Source of the DNA: JAWRCU01 sp033542235
Lineage (GTDB): Bacteria; Pseudomonadota; Alphaproteobacteria; Rhizobiales; Rhizobiaceae
NCBI RefSeq assembly: GCF_033542235.1
Contig: NZ_JAWRCU010000001.1
Coordinates: 248,001-312,000 of the forward strand
Length of the DNA: 64,000 nt
Direction of reading: 5' to 3'
Of this stretch, positions 16,449 to 24,235 are shown one piece after another. Position 1 is the first letter of the stretch. The number at the start of each line of letters is the position of its first letter. The position numbers were made by a program, and so were the translations under genes. The notes beneath the pieces are model-generated. The model had not been told where the DNA came from, did no database searches, and worked only from the letters and a program-made list of their open reading frames with translations.

Positions 16449-16487
16449 CTAGGGCAGGATGAACGAATCCAGTTCATCCTGTCCTAG
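16449..16487. terminator. 16-base-pair hairpin between convergent genes
   Basis: CTAGGGCAGGATGAAC (16449-16464) pairs with GTTCATCCTGTCCTAG (16472-16487) with a single G-T mismatch and a 7-base loop. It overlaps the LysR stop codon and lies past the Lrp gene, so it can act as a bidirectional terminator. Near-identical palindromes are recurrent in rhizobial genomes, so it is also probably a repeat element. Confidence 0.6.
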
Positions 16488-17374
16488 GAGCTTACATCGG
16501 GGCGCACAAGGAAATCGATGACGGCGCGGACCGCCGGAAGCTGGCCCCGCCGATGCGGTGTCAGAAGTGTAGTCGTCACCGCTCCAGCGTGCCAACCCGG
16601 CAAAACGCGCACCAGTCGCCCGCTTTCAAGAGCGGAAGCAACGAACGCCTCCGGCAGAGGAGCGATGCCGAGCCCGGCTTCGGCCGATTTCAGGAGCGCC
16701 ACCGACTCGTCGGCAAAAAGCCGGGGAGCCGGCGCCACCGTAGCCTTGCGGCCCTCCCCGCCACTCAGCTGCCAGAGTTTTGCCGAGGGAGCGGTGAGCA
16801 GGCCGTCGTGGTGAGCCAGGTCTTCCGGCGAAAGAGGCGTGCCGCGCAACGAGAGATAGTCCGCCGCCGCGACCAGGATGATCGGCTCCGTCCTCACCTG
16901 TCTCTGCACGAGGCCGGAATCGGGCAGCGGCGCGAAATGGCTGCGGACCGCAATATCGAAGCCCTCCTGCACCAGGTCCACAAAGCGGTCGGTGACATGG
17001 AGCCTGATCTGCAGCTTGGGATATTTGCGAGCGAGCCGCGGCATTTGGTCGGCGAGGTAGAACTGCACGGTCGGCACCGACGCGGTGATGCTGACGATCC
17101 CGCTGGGCTCGGCCACCCGGCTTCGCACCGAGTGCTCGGCTGCCTCCGCCTCAATGAGAGCGGCACGGGCGTGGTCGTAGAAATCTTGCCCGGCATCCGT
17201 GAGGACGAAGCTGCGTGAGGTGCGGTGAATCAGCCGGGCGCCGAGTGCTGCTTCGAGCTCGCCCACCCGCTTGCTGACGGTCGACTTGGGGTATCCAAGC
17301 CGCCTGCTCGCAGCAGCGAAACCGCCTGAATCTACAGCCTGAACGAAGAAATGAAGATCGTTGAGGTTGACCAT
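16484..17374 (-). CDS. LysR family transcriptional regulator
   Basis: A 296-residue LysR regulator. The N-terminal winged helix (NLNDLHFFVQAVDSGGFAAA, RRLGYPKSTVSKRVGELEAA) matches the CrgA/PtxR-like branch, and the rest is a periplasmic-binding-protein-like effector domain ending VRAVIDFLVRPDVSS. The ATG at 17374 gives MVNLNDL, the usual family start; a GTG at 17386 is an alternative. It is divergent from a glutathione S-transferase gene, its most likely target. The gap contains a perfect palindrome ACACATGTGT and two AAAGTCCA repeats. Confidence 0.9.
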   Translation of the reverse strand: MVNLNDLHFFVQAVDSGGFAAASRRLGYPKSTVSKRVGELEAALGARLIHRTSRSFVLTDAGQDFYDHARAALIEAEAAEHSVRSRVAEPSGIVSITASVPTVQFYLADQMPRLARKYPKLQIRLHVTDRFVDLVQEGFDIAVRSHFAPLPDSGLVQRQVRTEPIILVAAADYLSLRGTPLSPEDLAHHDGLLTAPSAKLWQLSGGEGRKATVAPAPRLFADESVALLKSAEAGLGIAPLPEAFVASALESGRLVRVLPGWHAGAVTTTLLTPHRRGQLPAVRAVIDFLVRPDVSS

Positions 17375-17384
17375 TTCAAAGTCC

Positions 17385-17394
17385 ACACATGTGT
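17385..17394. promoter_or_regulatory. Palindrome in the LysR/GST divergent promoter
   Basis: ACACATGTGT is a perfect 10-base palindrome eleven bases upstream of the LysR start. CAAAGTCCA occurs directly before it (17377-17385) and again at 17428-17436 (CAAAGTCCATAAATT), giving a repeated element within the divergent gap. Both are plausible parts of a LysR binding region. Short length keeps this tentative. Confidence 0.3.
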
Positions 17395-17475
17395 ACGTTA
17401 AGGAGGGAAAATGCCATCTACAGCCGCAAAGTCCATAAATTTATATCTCCGAGTACACAACACAGGAGAGATTTC

Positions 17476-18186
17476 ATGCAACCGATTCTTCTCGCTGGAT
17501 TTCCGCTCGGAAGTTCGCTCGGCTTGGTCATGGCACTGGAATGGCTGGGCCAACCCTACAGGCTGTCGCGGGTGGAGATGCCGAACGACATGCTGACCAA
17601 CGCCTATGGCCGCTTGAACGGGCGCCGCGAGACGCCGGTTCTCGTCACCGCGGACGGCGCACTGACGGAAACGATGGCAATCGCGCTTTGGCTGGAGACG
17701 CGCGACCGCGAGCGTCGCATCAGCTTCGAACCCGGCAGCCGGCGCGCCGACCGGCTCCACCAGTACATGGGCTTCCTCAACAGCAGCTTCACCTCGGCCT
17801 TCAGCCCGCTCTGGACCGCACTCGAAATCGAGGACGTCTCCGACGAGGTTCGAGAGACGCTCCGCACCTACGGCCGTGCAGCGGTTGCCAAGCGCCATCA
17901 GCAGCTCGAAGCTATGATCGACGACAACCGATATCTCCTCGGCGACAGGCCGACACTGGCCGACGCGATGTTCGTCGGTGTCGCGCGCTGGGCTGACTTC
18001 CACCAGGCGATCGATCCGGCCGATTTCCCCCGGCTTCGCGCGCTGAAGGAGCGGCTCGAGGGCGATCCTGCCTTCGGCTTCGCGAAATCGATCGAGGATG
18101 GAAGGCCGGCCTCGGGCAGCGGCGCCATGGCTGGACTGGTCACTCTGGACGAAGCGATCGGCGAGGCGCTTGCCCTGGCCGCCTGA
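17476..18186 (+). CDS. Glutathione S-transferase family protein
   Basis: A 236-residue GST. The thioredoxin-like N-domain (residues 1-80) includes LGSSLGLVMALEWLGQPY and the cis-Pro/Glu-Thr region TPVLVTADGALTETMAIALW; the helical C-domain contains LLGDRPTLADAMFVGVARWA, the usual N-capping/hydrophobic-staple segment. The start at 17476 follows AGGAGAG. Substrate is unknown. Divergent from the LysR regulator, which probably controls it. A GC-rich inverted repeat follows the gene. Confidence 0.88.
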   Translation: MQPILLAGFPLGSSLGLVMALEWLGQPYRLSRVEMPNDMLTNAYGRLNGRRETPVLVTADGALTETMAIALWLETRDRERRISFEPGSRRADRLHQYMGFLNSSFTSAFSPLWTALEIEDVSDEVRETLRTYGRAAVAKRHQQLEAMIDDNRYLLGDRPTLADAMFVGVARWADFHQAIDPADFPRLRALKERLEGDPAFGFAKSIEDGRPASGSGAMAGLVTLDEAIGEALALAA

Positions 18187-18197
18187 CGGGATTGTCG

Positions 18198-18227
18198 GAA
18201 GCGGGAGCCCGCCAAGGCGCCCGCTTC
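18198..18227. terminator. Bidirectional terminator-like hairpin
   Basis: GAAGCGGGAGC (18198-18208) pairs with GCGCCCGCTTC (18217-18227), ten of eleven positions, with an 8-base loop. It sits in the 42-base gap between the convergent GST and peroxidase genes. No T-run follows on either side. Confidence 0.5.
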
Positions 18228-18228
18228 G

Positions 18229-19437
18229 TCACTCCGAAAGCGTCTTGAGGAACGCGACCAGTTCCTTCTTCTCACGATCCGACAGAATAAGAGGATTGAG
18301 CTCGGAATGCCCGTCGCCGCTATCCGGCGCGCGGGCATCATGATCGATCACCTCTTCCAGCGTGGCGAACTGTCCGGCATGCATGTAAGGCGGCCGGTCC
18401 GCGACGCCGCGCAGCGACGGCGTCTTGTAGGCGCGGCGCAGCTCCGGGCCCTGCTTGACCATGAAGCGCAGTTCGCCGCAGGCCGTGTCCGGCCCGTCGC
18501 GGAACTTTCCCAGACAGTTGAACGGGTCGGCCGCGACCTTCGCAACGCCCGTCTCCCGGCCGAGATCTGCCGGCAGGCCGGCTATGGGCGGCACTCCGGT
18601 GTTGTGGAAGTGCCCATCGGTAAAGCGCGGCCCGTTGTGGCAGCGTATGCATTGCCCCTTGCCGATGAAGAGCTTCAGCCCGGCGCGCTCGTCGCCGGAC
18701 AGGTCGTCGGCGGCCGCCGGCTCCTTGCCTGCGGCGAGCACCTTGGCAAACCGGTCGAAACGCGTCTCTGGCGGCGTCAGCGACCGCTCGAAAGCGGCGA
18801 TCATTTTGCCGATATTGGCGAAGACGGAATTCACCGCGTCCTGCTGCTCGGGGCTCATCGAAGCCCATGCCACTTTCTCGGCCTCCGTTCCGAGCGGGCT
18901 CGCATGCCTGGGCAAACCGTCGAGCGACGGGAACGGCCCGAAGATGTTTTCGTAGCGGTCACGGAAATTCTGGAACATGAAGCGTGCGTAGGCCGTCCGG
19001 TTGCCGGCATGCTCGACCGGATCCTCGAGCGGCGTGATTGCCTGCGCCCACAGGCTATCGCGGCGGCCGTCCCAGAAGAACCAGGGGTTCCAGGCGACGC
19101 CGGCAAGCGGCATGGTGCGTCGGTTGTTGTGCCCAGCAGCGACGGCACGCGGCAGGTCGTCCTGAAACTGCCGGTCGATCTTGTGGCAGGTCGCGCAAGC
19201 AACCTCGTCCTTGCCGCTCAAACGATGGTCGAAGAATAGCGTTGCGCCGAGCGCCGCGGCGGCAGGCGAATCCGCGACCCGGTTCGTGGGATCGGCCGGC
19301 AGCGGCGGCAGCTTGGCGAGCGACAGTGAGGCGATCACCGCCTTCTCATCCTCGGAAAACTGTGGCTCGCCGCAACCGGCAAGGATCGTGCCCAGCAAGG
19401 AAACGAAGACGGCCGAGTTTCTGAAAATCGCCAGCAT
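18229..19437 (-). CDS. Dihaem cytochrome c peroxidase / MauG family lipoprotein
   Basis: A 402-residue exported dihaem protein of the bacterial cytochrome c peroxidase/MauG superfamily. A signal sequence with lipobox LAGC (Cys22) predicts a lipoprotein. The two haem-binding motifs are CATCH (81-85) and CIRCH (263-267), and the C-terminus includes TPSLRGVADRPPYMHAGQFA, a typical segment near the low-potential haem. It follows a FixH-like gene with only three bases between, so the two are cotranscribed. It could detoxify peroxide or oxidise a partner protein. Confidence 0.9.
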   Translation of the reverse strand: MLAIFRNSAVFVSLLGTILAGCGEPQFSEDEKAVIASLSLAKLPPLPADPTNRVADSPAAAALGATLFFDHRLSGKDEVACATCHKIDRQFQDDLPRAVAAGHNNRRTMPLAGVAWNPWFFWDGRRDSLWAQAITPLEDPVEHAGNRTAYARFMFQNFRDRYENIFGPFPSLDGLPRHASPLGTEAEKVAWASMSPEQQDAVNSVFANIGKMIAAFERSLTPPETRFDRFAKVLAAGKEPAAADDLSGDERAGLKLFIGKGQCIRCHNGPRFTDGHFHNTGVPPIAGLPADLGRETGVAKVAADPFNCLGKFRDGPDTACGELRFMVKQGPELRRAYKTPSLRGVADRPPYMHAGQFATLEEVIDHDARAPDSGDGHSELNPLILSDREKKELVAFLKTLSE

Positions 19438-19440
19438 CGC

Positions 19441-19911
19441 CTAGAGCTTGATGTTGAAGACGGCCTCGTCGTCACCCGCCGCCGCCGAAATCGCGAAACG
19501 AAGCTGCCACCAGCCGCCCATGTGGAACTTGACGCCCTCGACCCGGTATTTGCCCGGGCCCAGGGTCGCAGTCATCGCGGGACTGGTCGGCAGGCCGTGA
19601 TGGTGCTCCGGCATGCCGCCATCGACGGTCATCCGCGCGTTCTCGACCGGCGTGCCTGCCTTGCTCGTCAGCGTGACCAGCCAGGACTGAAGCTCACCTT
19701 GACGGACCTGGCCGCCCTCCGGTTCGATCGAGACCGTGTAGAGCCCTTTCTCGCTCGGCTTCGACCGCGAGAGATCGAGAACCGGTGGCGGCGCCGACGG
19801 CGCGACGAACCAGACCGCTGCGAGCGTGAGCAGCGCGAAAGCGATGATGCCGAGCGAAATCGAGCGCTTGGAGAGGGATGCAGGCGATAGTTCGGCCAAG
19901 GTCAGGTCCAT
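19441..19911 (-). CDS. FixH-like / YtkA-like exported protein
   Basis: A 156-residue membrane-anchored protein with one N-terminal transmembrane helix (SISLGIIAFALLTLAAVWFV) and a beta-sandwich exported domain. The region GGMPEHHHGLPTSPAMTATL then YRVEGVKFHMGGWWQLRFA is shared by FixH/YtkA-like proteins and by proteins often labelled auxin-binding; its His-rich loop could bind metal. The ATG at 19911 is chosen; TTG at 19932 is an alternative, and neither has a strong ribosome binding site. It is the first gene of a two-gene operon with the dihaem peroxidase, suggesting a copper or haem-maturation or electron-transfer partner role, unproved. Confidence 0.75.
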   Translation of the reverse strand: MDLTLAELSPASLSKRSISLGIIAFALLTLAAVWFVAPSAPPPVLDLSRSKPSEKGLYTVSIEPEGGQVRQGELQSWLVTLTSKAGTPVENARMTVDGGMPEHHHGLPTSPAMTATLGPGKYRVEGVKFHMGGWWQLRFAISAAAGDDEAVFNIKL

Positions 19912-20006
19912 ACGGTCGGAAACGATTTTCAAACGATGCTATTCCGGCGAGGCAGGGATCGCCAGCCAGTCTTGCCCAAAGCGGACGAAGCGGTTAGGTC
20001 GGCGCA

Positions 20007-20084
20007 GGGGACAGTTTACTTTTTTCCGCAAAAAGGCTGCAGCCGTCGAAAGCTCGCTCGAGCGGAAAAAAGTAAACTGTCCCC
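20007..20084. repeat. REP-like palindrome, GGGGACAGTTTAC family, copy 2 (perfect arms)
   Basis: The 23-base arms 20007-20029 (GGGGACAGTTTACTTTTTTC, then CGC) and 20062-20084 are perfectly complementary, with a 32-base centre. The outer GGGGACAGTTTAC and right flank CCCCGGCAC match the copy at 12047-12127. It lies between the divergent FixH-like gene and kdgK and ends 22 bases before the kdgK start, so it would be part of the kdgK leader if the promoter is upstream. Confidence 0.8.
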
Positions 20085-20106
20085 GGCACTCACCCGGGGA
20101 GGACTC

Positions 20107-21036
20107 ATGGCGGCTAGTGGCATCGCTTCCATCGGCGAATGCATGATCGAGCTTTCCGGGGCAGACGGCGGCCTCTGGCGCATGGGCTTTGCCGGCGACA
20201 CCTTCAACACGCTTTGGGCGCTGAAGGCGCTGGCAGGAGAAGACCGCGCGGTCGACTATGTCTCAGGCTTCGGCGACGACCCGTTCTCGCGCGATCAGAT
20301 CGCATTCTTCGAGAAGCACGGTATAGGCACGGCGGCGAGCCCCGTCATTGCCGCGGCGCGGCCCGGGCTTTATGCGATCACGCTCACTGGCGCGGAGCGT
20401 TCCTTCACCTACTGGCGCTCGGATGCGGCGGCGCGACGGCTTGCCGACGACCCTGCTGCATTGGAAAAAAGCCTGGAAAACCGGGAACTTGTCTATTTCT
20501 CCGGAATCACTTTGGCAATTCTTGCGGAAGGCGCGCGCAAGGTGCTGCTCATGGCCCTGAAGAAAGCCAGGGCGAACGGCGCGCGGATCGCTTTCGATCC
20601 GAACTACCGGCCACGGCTGTGGCCTGACGCAGCAAGTGCCCGCGCCGCGATCGAAGAAGCGCTCGGCGTCACCGACATCGCGCTGCCGACTTTCCCCGAC
20701 GAGCAGGCGCTGTTCGGCGACCCCGATCCGGGGACCGCTGCGCTGCGGATCGCCGGGTTCGGCGCCCGCGAGGTCATCGTGAAGAACGGCGAAGAACCTG
20801 CACTGGCCTCGCATGACGGAACCGCAATGACGGTTCCGGCTGTCCACGTCCCCTCGCCCGTCGACACGACCGGTGCCGGCGATTCTTTCAACGGCGCCTA
20901 TCTTGCCGCGCGCCTTGCCGGTTCCGAGCCGATCGACGCCGCACGCAAGGCCCATAGTGTCGCCGCCGCTGTCGTGCAGGTACGCGGTGCGCTGGCTCCG
21001 TTTCAGATTTTACGGACGGCGTTCACGGCAGCCTGA
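20107..21036 (+). CDS. kdgK: 2-dehydro-3-deoxygluconate kinase (PfkB family)
   Basis: A 309-residue ribokinase/PfkB-type sugar kinase predicted to phosphorylate KDG, linking uronate or galactonate breakdown to the Entner-Doudoroff pathway. Features are the N-terminal ASIGECMIELSG, the first PfkB signature region FAGDTFNTLWALKAL, FDPNYRPRLW, and the C-terminal DTTGAGDSFNGAYLA with the catalytic Asp. The ATG at 20107 follows GGGGAGGA; the longer in-frame frame upstream merely reads through the palindromic repeat. It ends overlapping the convergent aldose epimerase gene by 14 bases. Confidence 0.9.
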   Translation: MAASGIASIGECMIELSGADGGLWRMGFAGDTFNTLWALKALAGEDRAVDYVSGFGDDPFSRDQIAFFEKHGIGTAASPVIAAARPGLYAITLTGAERSFTYWRSDAAARRLADDPAALEKSLENRELVYFSGITLAILAEGARKVLLMALKKARANGARIAFDPNYRPRLWPDAASARAAIEEALGVTDIALPTFPDEQALFGDPDPGTAALRIAGFGAREVIVKNGEEPALASHDGTAMTVPAVHVPSPVDTTGAGDSFNGAYLAARLAGSEPIDAARKAHSVAAAVVQVRGALAPFQILRTAFTAA

Positions 21037-22039
21037 AGCGGTACTCCGTCGTCTGCCGGTAGATTGCGCCGGGCCAGAGCACGGCCTGCGGGAAATACGC
21101 GTGGTTCGGCGAATCCGGCCAGACCTGCGCCTCCAGGCAAAAGCCGGCGTAGTTCTGGTAGTGGCGGCCGCCCAGCCCTTCCCGATCGCGCGCGACCTTG
21201 CCGCCGGCGTAGAACTGCACACCGGGTTCGGTGGTCCACATCTCCATCTCGACGCCCGACTCCGCGCCCTGCGCCCAGGCGGCGAGCCTCAGCGGCCCGT
21301 GTGCGGAAGCAAGGCAGAAATTGTGGTCGTAAAGGGTCTGCTCGCCATCCTGCTCATTGCGGATCGGCCGCGCCAGCCGGAAATCGAAAGGCGTGCCCTG
21401 AACTGGCTGCACGACGCCGGTCGGGATCAGTTCGTCATCGACCGGTAGATAGGCGGCAGCGTTCAGCATAAGCCGATGGTCGAGAATGTCGCCGCTGCCG
21501 CCATTGTCGAGATTGAAGTAGGAGTGGTTGGCTAGATTACAGAGGGTCGGCTCATCCGTCGTCGCTGTAAGCTCGATCGACAGCGTGCCCGGGATTTTCA
21601 TGTGATATGTGCAGGTCACGTCGATCGCGCCCGGAAAGCCCATTTCGCCATCCGACGAATGCAGCGTCAGCGTCACGAAGTCATCGCCATGCAGGGACAC
21701 GTCCCAGACGCGCTTTCCGAAGCTCTTGCTTCCGCCATGCAGCGTGTGCTTGCCGAGGAAATTGAGATCGGTTTGATACTGCGTGCCGGCGATTGCGAAG
21801 CGTCCACCACCGATGCGGTTCGCGTAGCGTCCGACGATTGCGCCGAAATAGGGCGAAAACTGCGGGTAGTAGTCGAAACGCTCGAAGCCGAGGACCAGCG
21901 GCGCGTCGTGCCCGGCAAGTCGCAAATCCTGCACCGCCGCGCCCCAATTGATGATCTTCGCCGTCAGACCACCGCCGGCAATCGTGAAGCGCTGAACGCG
22001 CTCACCGGCGGAGGTTTTCCCAAAACGCTCGCCTTCCAT
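21023..22039 (-). CDS. galM: Aldose 1-epimerase (galactose mutarotase family)
   Basis: A 338-residue beta-sandwich mutarotase interconverting alpha and beta anomers of aldoses. Diagnostic segments are NWGAAVQDLRL, SPYFGAIVGRYANRIGGGRF, HTLHGGSKSFGKRVWDV (catalytic His), LCNLANHSYFNLDNGGSG (second His) and GFCLEAQVWPDSPN with the catalytic Glu. The ATG at 22039 follows AGAGGTG; the earlier start at 22063 is less likely. It lies 36 bases downstream of the succinate-semialdehyde dehydrogenase gene on the same strand and overlaps kdgK at its 3' end. Confidence 0.9.
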   Translation of the reverse strand: MEGERFGKTSAGERVQRFTIAGGGLTAKIINWGAAVQDLRLAGHDAPLVLGFERFDYYPQFSPYFGAIVGRYANRIGGGRFAIAGTQYQTDLNFLGKHTLHGGSKSFGKRVWDVSLHGDDFVTLTLHSSDGEMGFPGAIDVTCTYHMKIPGTLSIELTATTDEPTLCNLANHSYFNLDNGGSGDILDHRLMLNAAAYLPVDDELIPTGVVQPVQGTPFDFRLARPIRNEQDGEQTLYDHNFCLASAHGPLRLAAWAQGAESGVEMEMWTTEPGVQFYAGGKVARDREGLGGRHYQNYAGFCLEAQVWPDSPNHAYFPQAVLWPGAIYRQTTEYRFRLP

Positions 22040-22075
22040 CGACACCTCTGATTTCGACGGCAAAGGATCCCGGCG

Positions 22076-23533
22076 TCAGACGCCGAGACCGCCGATGCAG
22101 ACATATTTGGTGTCAAGGTAATCGTCTATGCCCTGATGGCCGCCTTCGCGGCCGAGGCCCGATTCCTTGACGCCGCCGAACGGTGCTTCGACAGTTGTGA
22201 TCAGCCCTTCATTGACGCCGACCATTCCATATTTCAGGCCTTCCATCACGCGCATGGTGCGGCCGAGATCGCTTGTGTAGAAATAACTCGCGAGCCCGAA
22301 TTCGGTGTCGTTGGCGAGCGCGATCGCCTCCTCCTCCGTCTTGAAGCGGAAAACCGGCGCTACTGGTCCGAAGATCTCTTCCTTCATGAAGCGCATCTCG
22401 GGCTTGGCCCCGGCGATCACCGTGGGTTCGAAGAACGAGCCGCCGAGCGCGTGCCGGCGCCCGCCGGTCACGACCTTGCCGCCTTTGGCGACAGCGTCCG
22501 AGATCAACTCCTCCACCTTCTCGACGGCCTTGTCGTCGATCAGCGGCCCCTGCTGGGTGCCCTCTTCCAGGCCGGGCCCGACCTTCAGCCCCTTCGAGGC
22601 AGCCGCCAGCTTTTCGACGAACTCGTCATAGATGCCCTCCTGTGCGAAGAAGCGGTTGGTGCATACGCATGTCTGGCCGGAATTGCGGTATTTGGCGATG
22701 ATGGCGCCTTCGACGGCGCGGTCGATGTCAGCGTCGTCGAAGACGATGAAGGGCGCATTGCCGCCGAGTTCCATCGACACCTTCTTCACCGTCGAGGCGG
22801 CCTTGGCAATCAGCAGCTTGCCCACCTCCGTCGAGCCGGTGAAGGTGATCTTCTTGACCAGCGGGTTCGCGCAGATCTCGTCGCCGATCTCGCCGGCCGA
22901 GCCGGTAACAACGTTCACCACGCCCTTCGGAAAACCGACTTCTTCGCAAAGCACGCCCCACGCAATGCCGGAATAGGGTGTTTGCGAAGCGGGCTTGATG
23001 ACGGCGGTGCACCCCGCGGCAAGCGCCGGCCCGATTTTGCGCGAGAGCATCGAGGACGGGAAATTCCATGGAGTGATCGCAGCGACCACGCCGGTCGGCT
23101 CCCTGGTGACGAGGATGCGGCGGTCCCTCCATGGCGACGGCACGACCTGGCCATAGGTGCGTCTCGCCTCCTCGGCAAACCACAGCACATAGGCCGCCGA
23201 GATCGCGATTTCGCCTTTCGATTCGGTGAGCGATTTGCCCTGCTCGGTAGTGAGCAGCTCCGCCAGCGGCTGCTGGTTGTCCATGATCGCATCATGCAGC
23301 GCGCGAAGCAGCTTGGAACGTTCCAGCGCGGATGTCTTGCGCCATGTCCGGAAAGCCGCGTCCGCCGCCTCGATAGCGCGCAGCGTCTCGGCCCTGCCTG
23401 ACCTCGGCACTGTGCCGATCTTGAGGCTCGTCGCCGGGTTGATGACATCGATGGTCGCGCCGGAATCCGCCTGGATCCACTCGCCGTCGATCAGGTTCGC
23501 CTCACGCATGAAATGGCTGGTTTTCTGCAGCAT
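22076..23533 (-). CDS. gabD: NAD(P)-dependent succinate-semialdehyde dehydrogenase
   Basis: A 485-residue aldehyde dehydrogenase most like GabD, oxidising succinate semialdehyde to succinate. The catalytic Glu lies in MELGGNAPFIVFDDADID and the nucleophile Cys in NSGQTCVCTNRF; FTGSTEVGKLL and PWNFPSSMLSRKIGPALAAG are cofactor and substrate region signatures. The ATG at 23533 follows AGGAGG; the longer in-frame start (MRWKEADR) would include the ribosome binding site. An aldose epimerase gene follows. No GABA transaminase is adjacent, so the aldehyde may come from another route. Confidence 0.93.
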   Translation of the reverse strand: MLQKTSHFMREANLIDGEWIQADSGATIDVINPATSLKIGTVPRSGRAETLRAIEAADAAFRTWRKTSALERSKLLRALHDAIMDNQQPLAELLTTEQGKSLTESKGEIAISAAYVLWFAEEARRTYGQVVPSPWRDRRILVTREPTGVVAAITPWNFPSSMLSRKIGPALAAGCTAVIKPASQTPYSGIAWGVLCEEVGFPKGVVNVVTGSAGEIGDEICANPLVKKITFTGSTEVGKLLIAKAASTVKKVSMELGGNAPFIVFDDADIDRAVEGAIIAKYRNSGQTCVCTNRFFAQEGIYDEFVEKLAAASKGLKVGPGLEEGTQQGPLIDDKAVEKVEELISDAVAKGGKVVTGGRRHALGGSFFEPTVIAGAKPEMRFMKEEIFGPVAPVFRFKTEEEAIALANDTEFGLASYFYTSDLGRTMRVMEGLKYGMVGVNEGLITTVEAPFGGVKESGLGREGGHQGIDDYLDTKYVCIGGLGV

Positions 23534-23980
23534 TCTATCGGCCTCCTTCCAGCGCAACTGGCGCTGATGGTCTGAGTGTTCCGCGACGCTGAGTGCGCTT
23601 CACGCCGTCTCGAGCTTCCGCGGCGAAAGCTATCGCGCTCGTCTTAGCCTACCCAGCAAGCCTGGGGCAATCACGATGCATTGAGGCAGCAGGGCTGAAC
23701 CGCAGGTGCAAGAAGCCATGATCGATCTGGCATGCGCGGAAGGTTCCATTTCGATTTAATCCATGTGCGTGCGACACGCGAAAAGGTCACCCTGACCTCA
23801 CGGCGCCTCCCAGGGGAGCGCCGCGGAAAGTTCTGTCGTCGTTTTGAAACGTGGCGGTACCATTGCGACAATTTGAGGTTACACGGACTGGCTACCTTTG
23901 GCGGCACCGATCAGAGGCCTGCCAGCTATCCTATGGCAGCCTGACCGATACGCTGCCGTTTGGAATAGCAAGGAAGGCTT
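23534..23980. other. Intergenic region before gabD and a small gene
   Basis: 447 bases between the divergent gabD and the 76-codon gene. It should contain both promoters, but I see no convincing -35/-10 pair, operator or hairpin apart from CTCCCAGGGGAG near 23807-23818. No reading frame here looks like a protein. Confidence 0.5.
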
Positions 23981-24211
23981 ATGGCGAGACCGACAGAGAA
24001 TGCGACTTTCAAATTCAACAAAGCGTACAACTTCGCCGATAAAGCGGGAGCCTATTACCAGGTGAGACGCGCCGGCAATGAGGAAATGGGCAACCAGTAT
24101 TTATCATCTGCGATCAGGGAGCTGGCATCTGGCCTTGAGCATTTGAGCACCGCCTTGCGGGCGACTTATATATTGCTCGAGGAGATCAAGAACGGCGGAC
24201 AGCACCGTTAG
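23981..24211 (+). CDS. Small hypothetical protein
   Basis: A 76-residue protein starting at an ATG placed directly after an AAGGAAGG ribosome binding site. It is predicted mostly alpha-helical (AYNFADKAGAYYQVRRAGNE, SAIRELASGLEHLSTALRAT), without a signal peptide or membrane segment, and ends in KNGGQHR. I do not recognise a family. Amino acid composition, the good ribosome binding site and an undisturbed frame favour a real gene. Neighbours on either side point away from or toward it without suggesting a role. Confidence 0.6.
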   Translation: MARPTENATFKFNKAYNFADKAGAYYQVRRAGNEEMGNQYLSSAIRELASGLEHLSTALRATYILLEEIKNGGQHR

Positions 24212-24235
24212 AGGAGCGGCCTCAGCCGCCACTCA

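Noticed and set aside
19936..20106. N-terminal extension of KdgK from an upstream start
   Set aside because: The extension translates the palindromic repeat and lacks PfkB similarity; ATG 20107 has a strong ribosome binding site.
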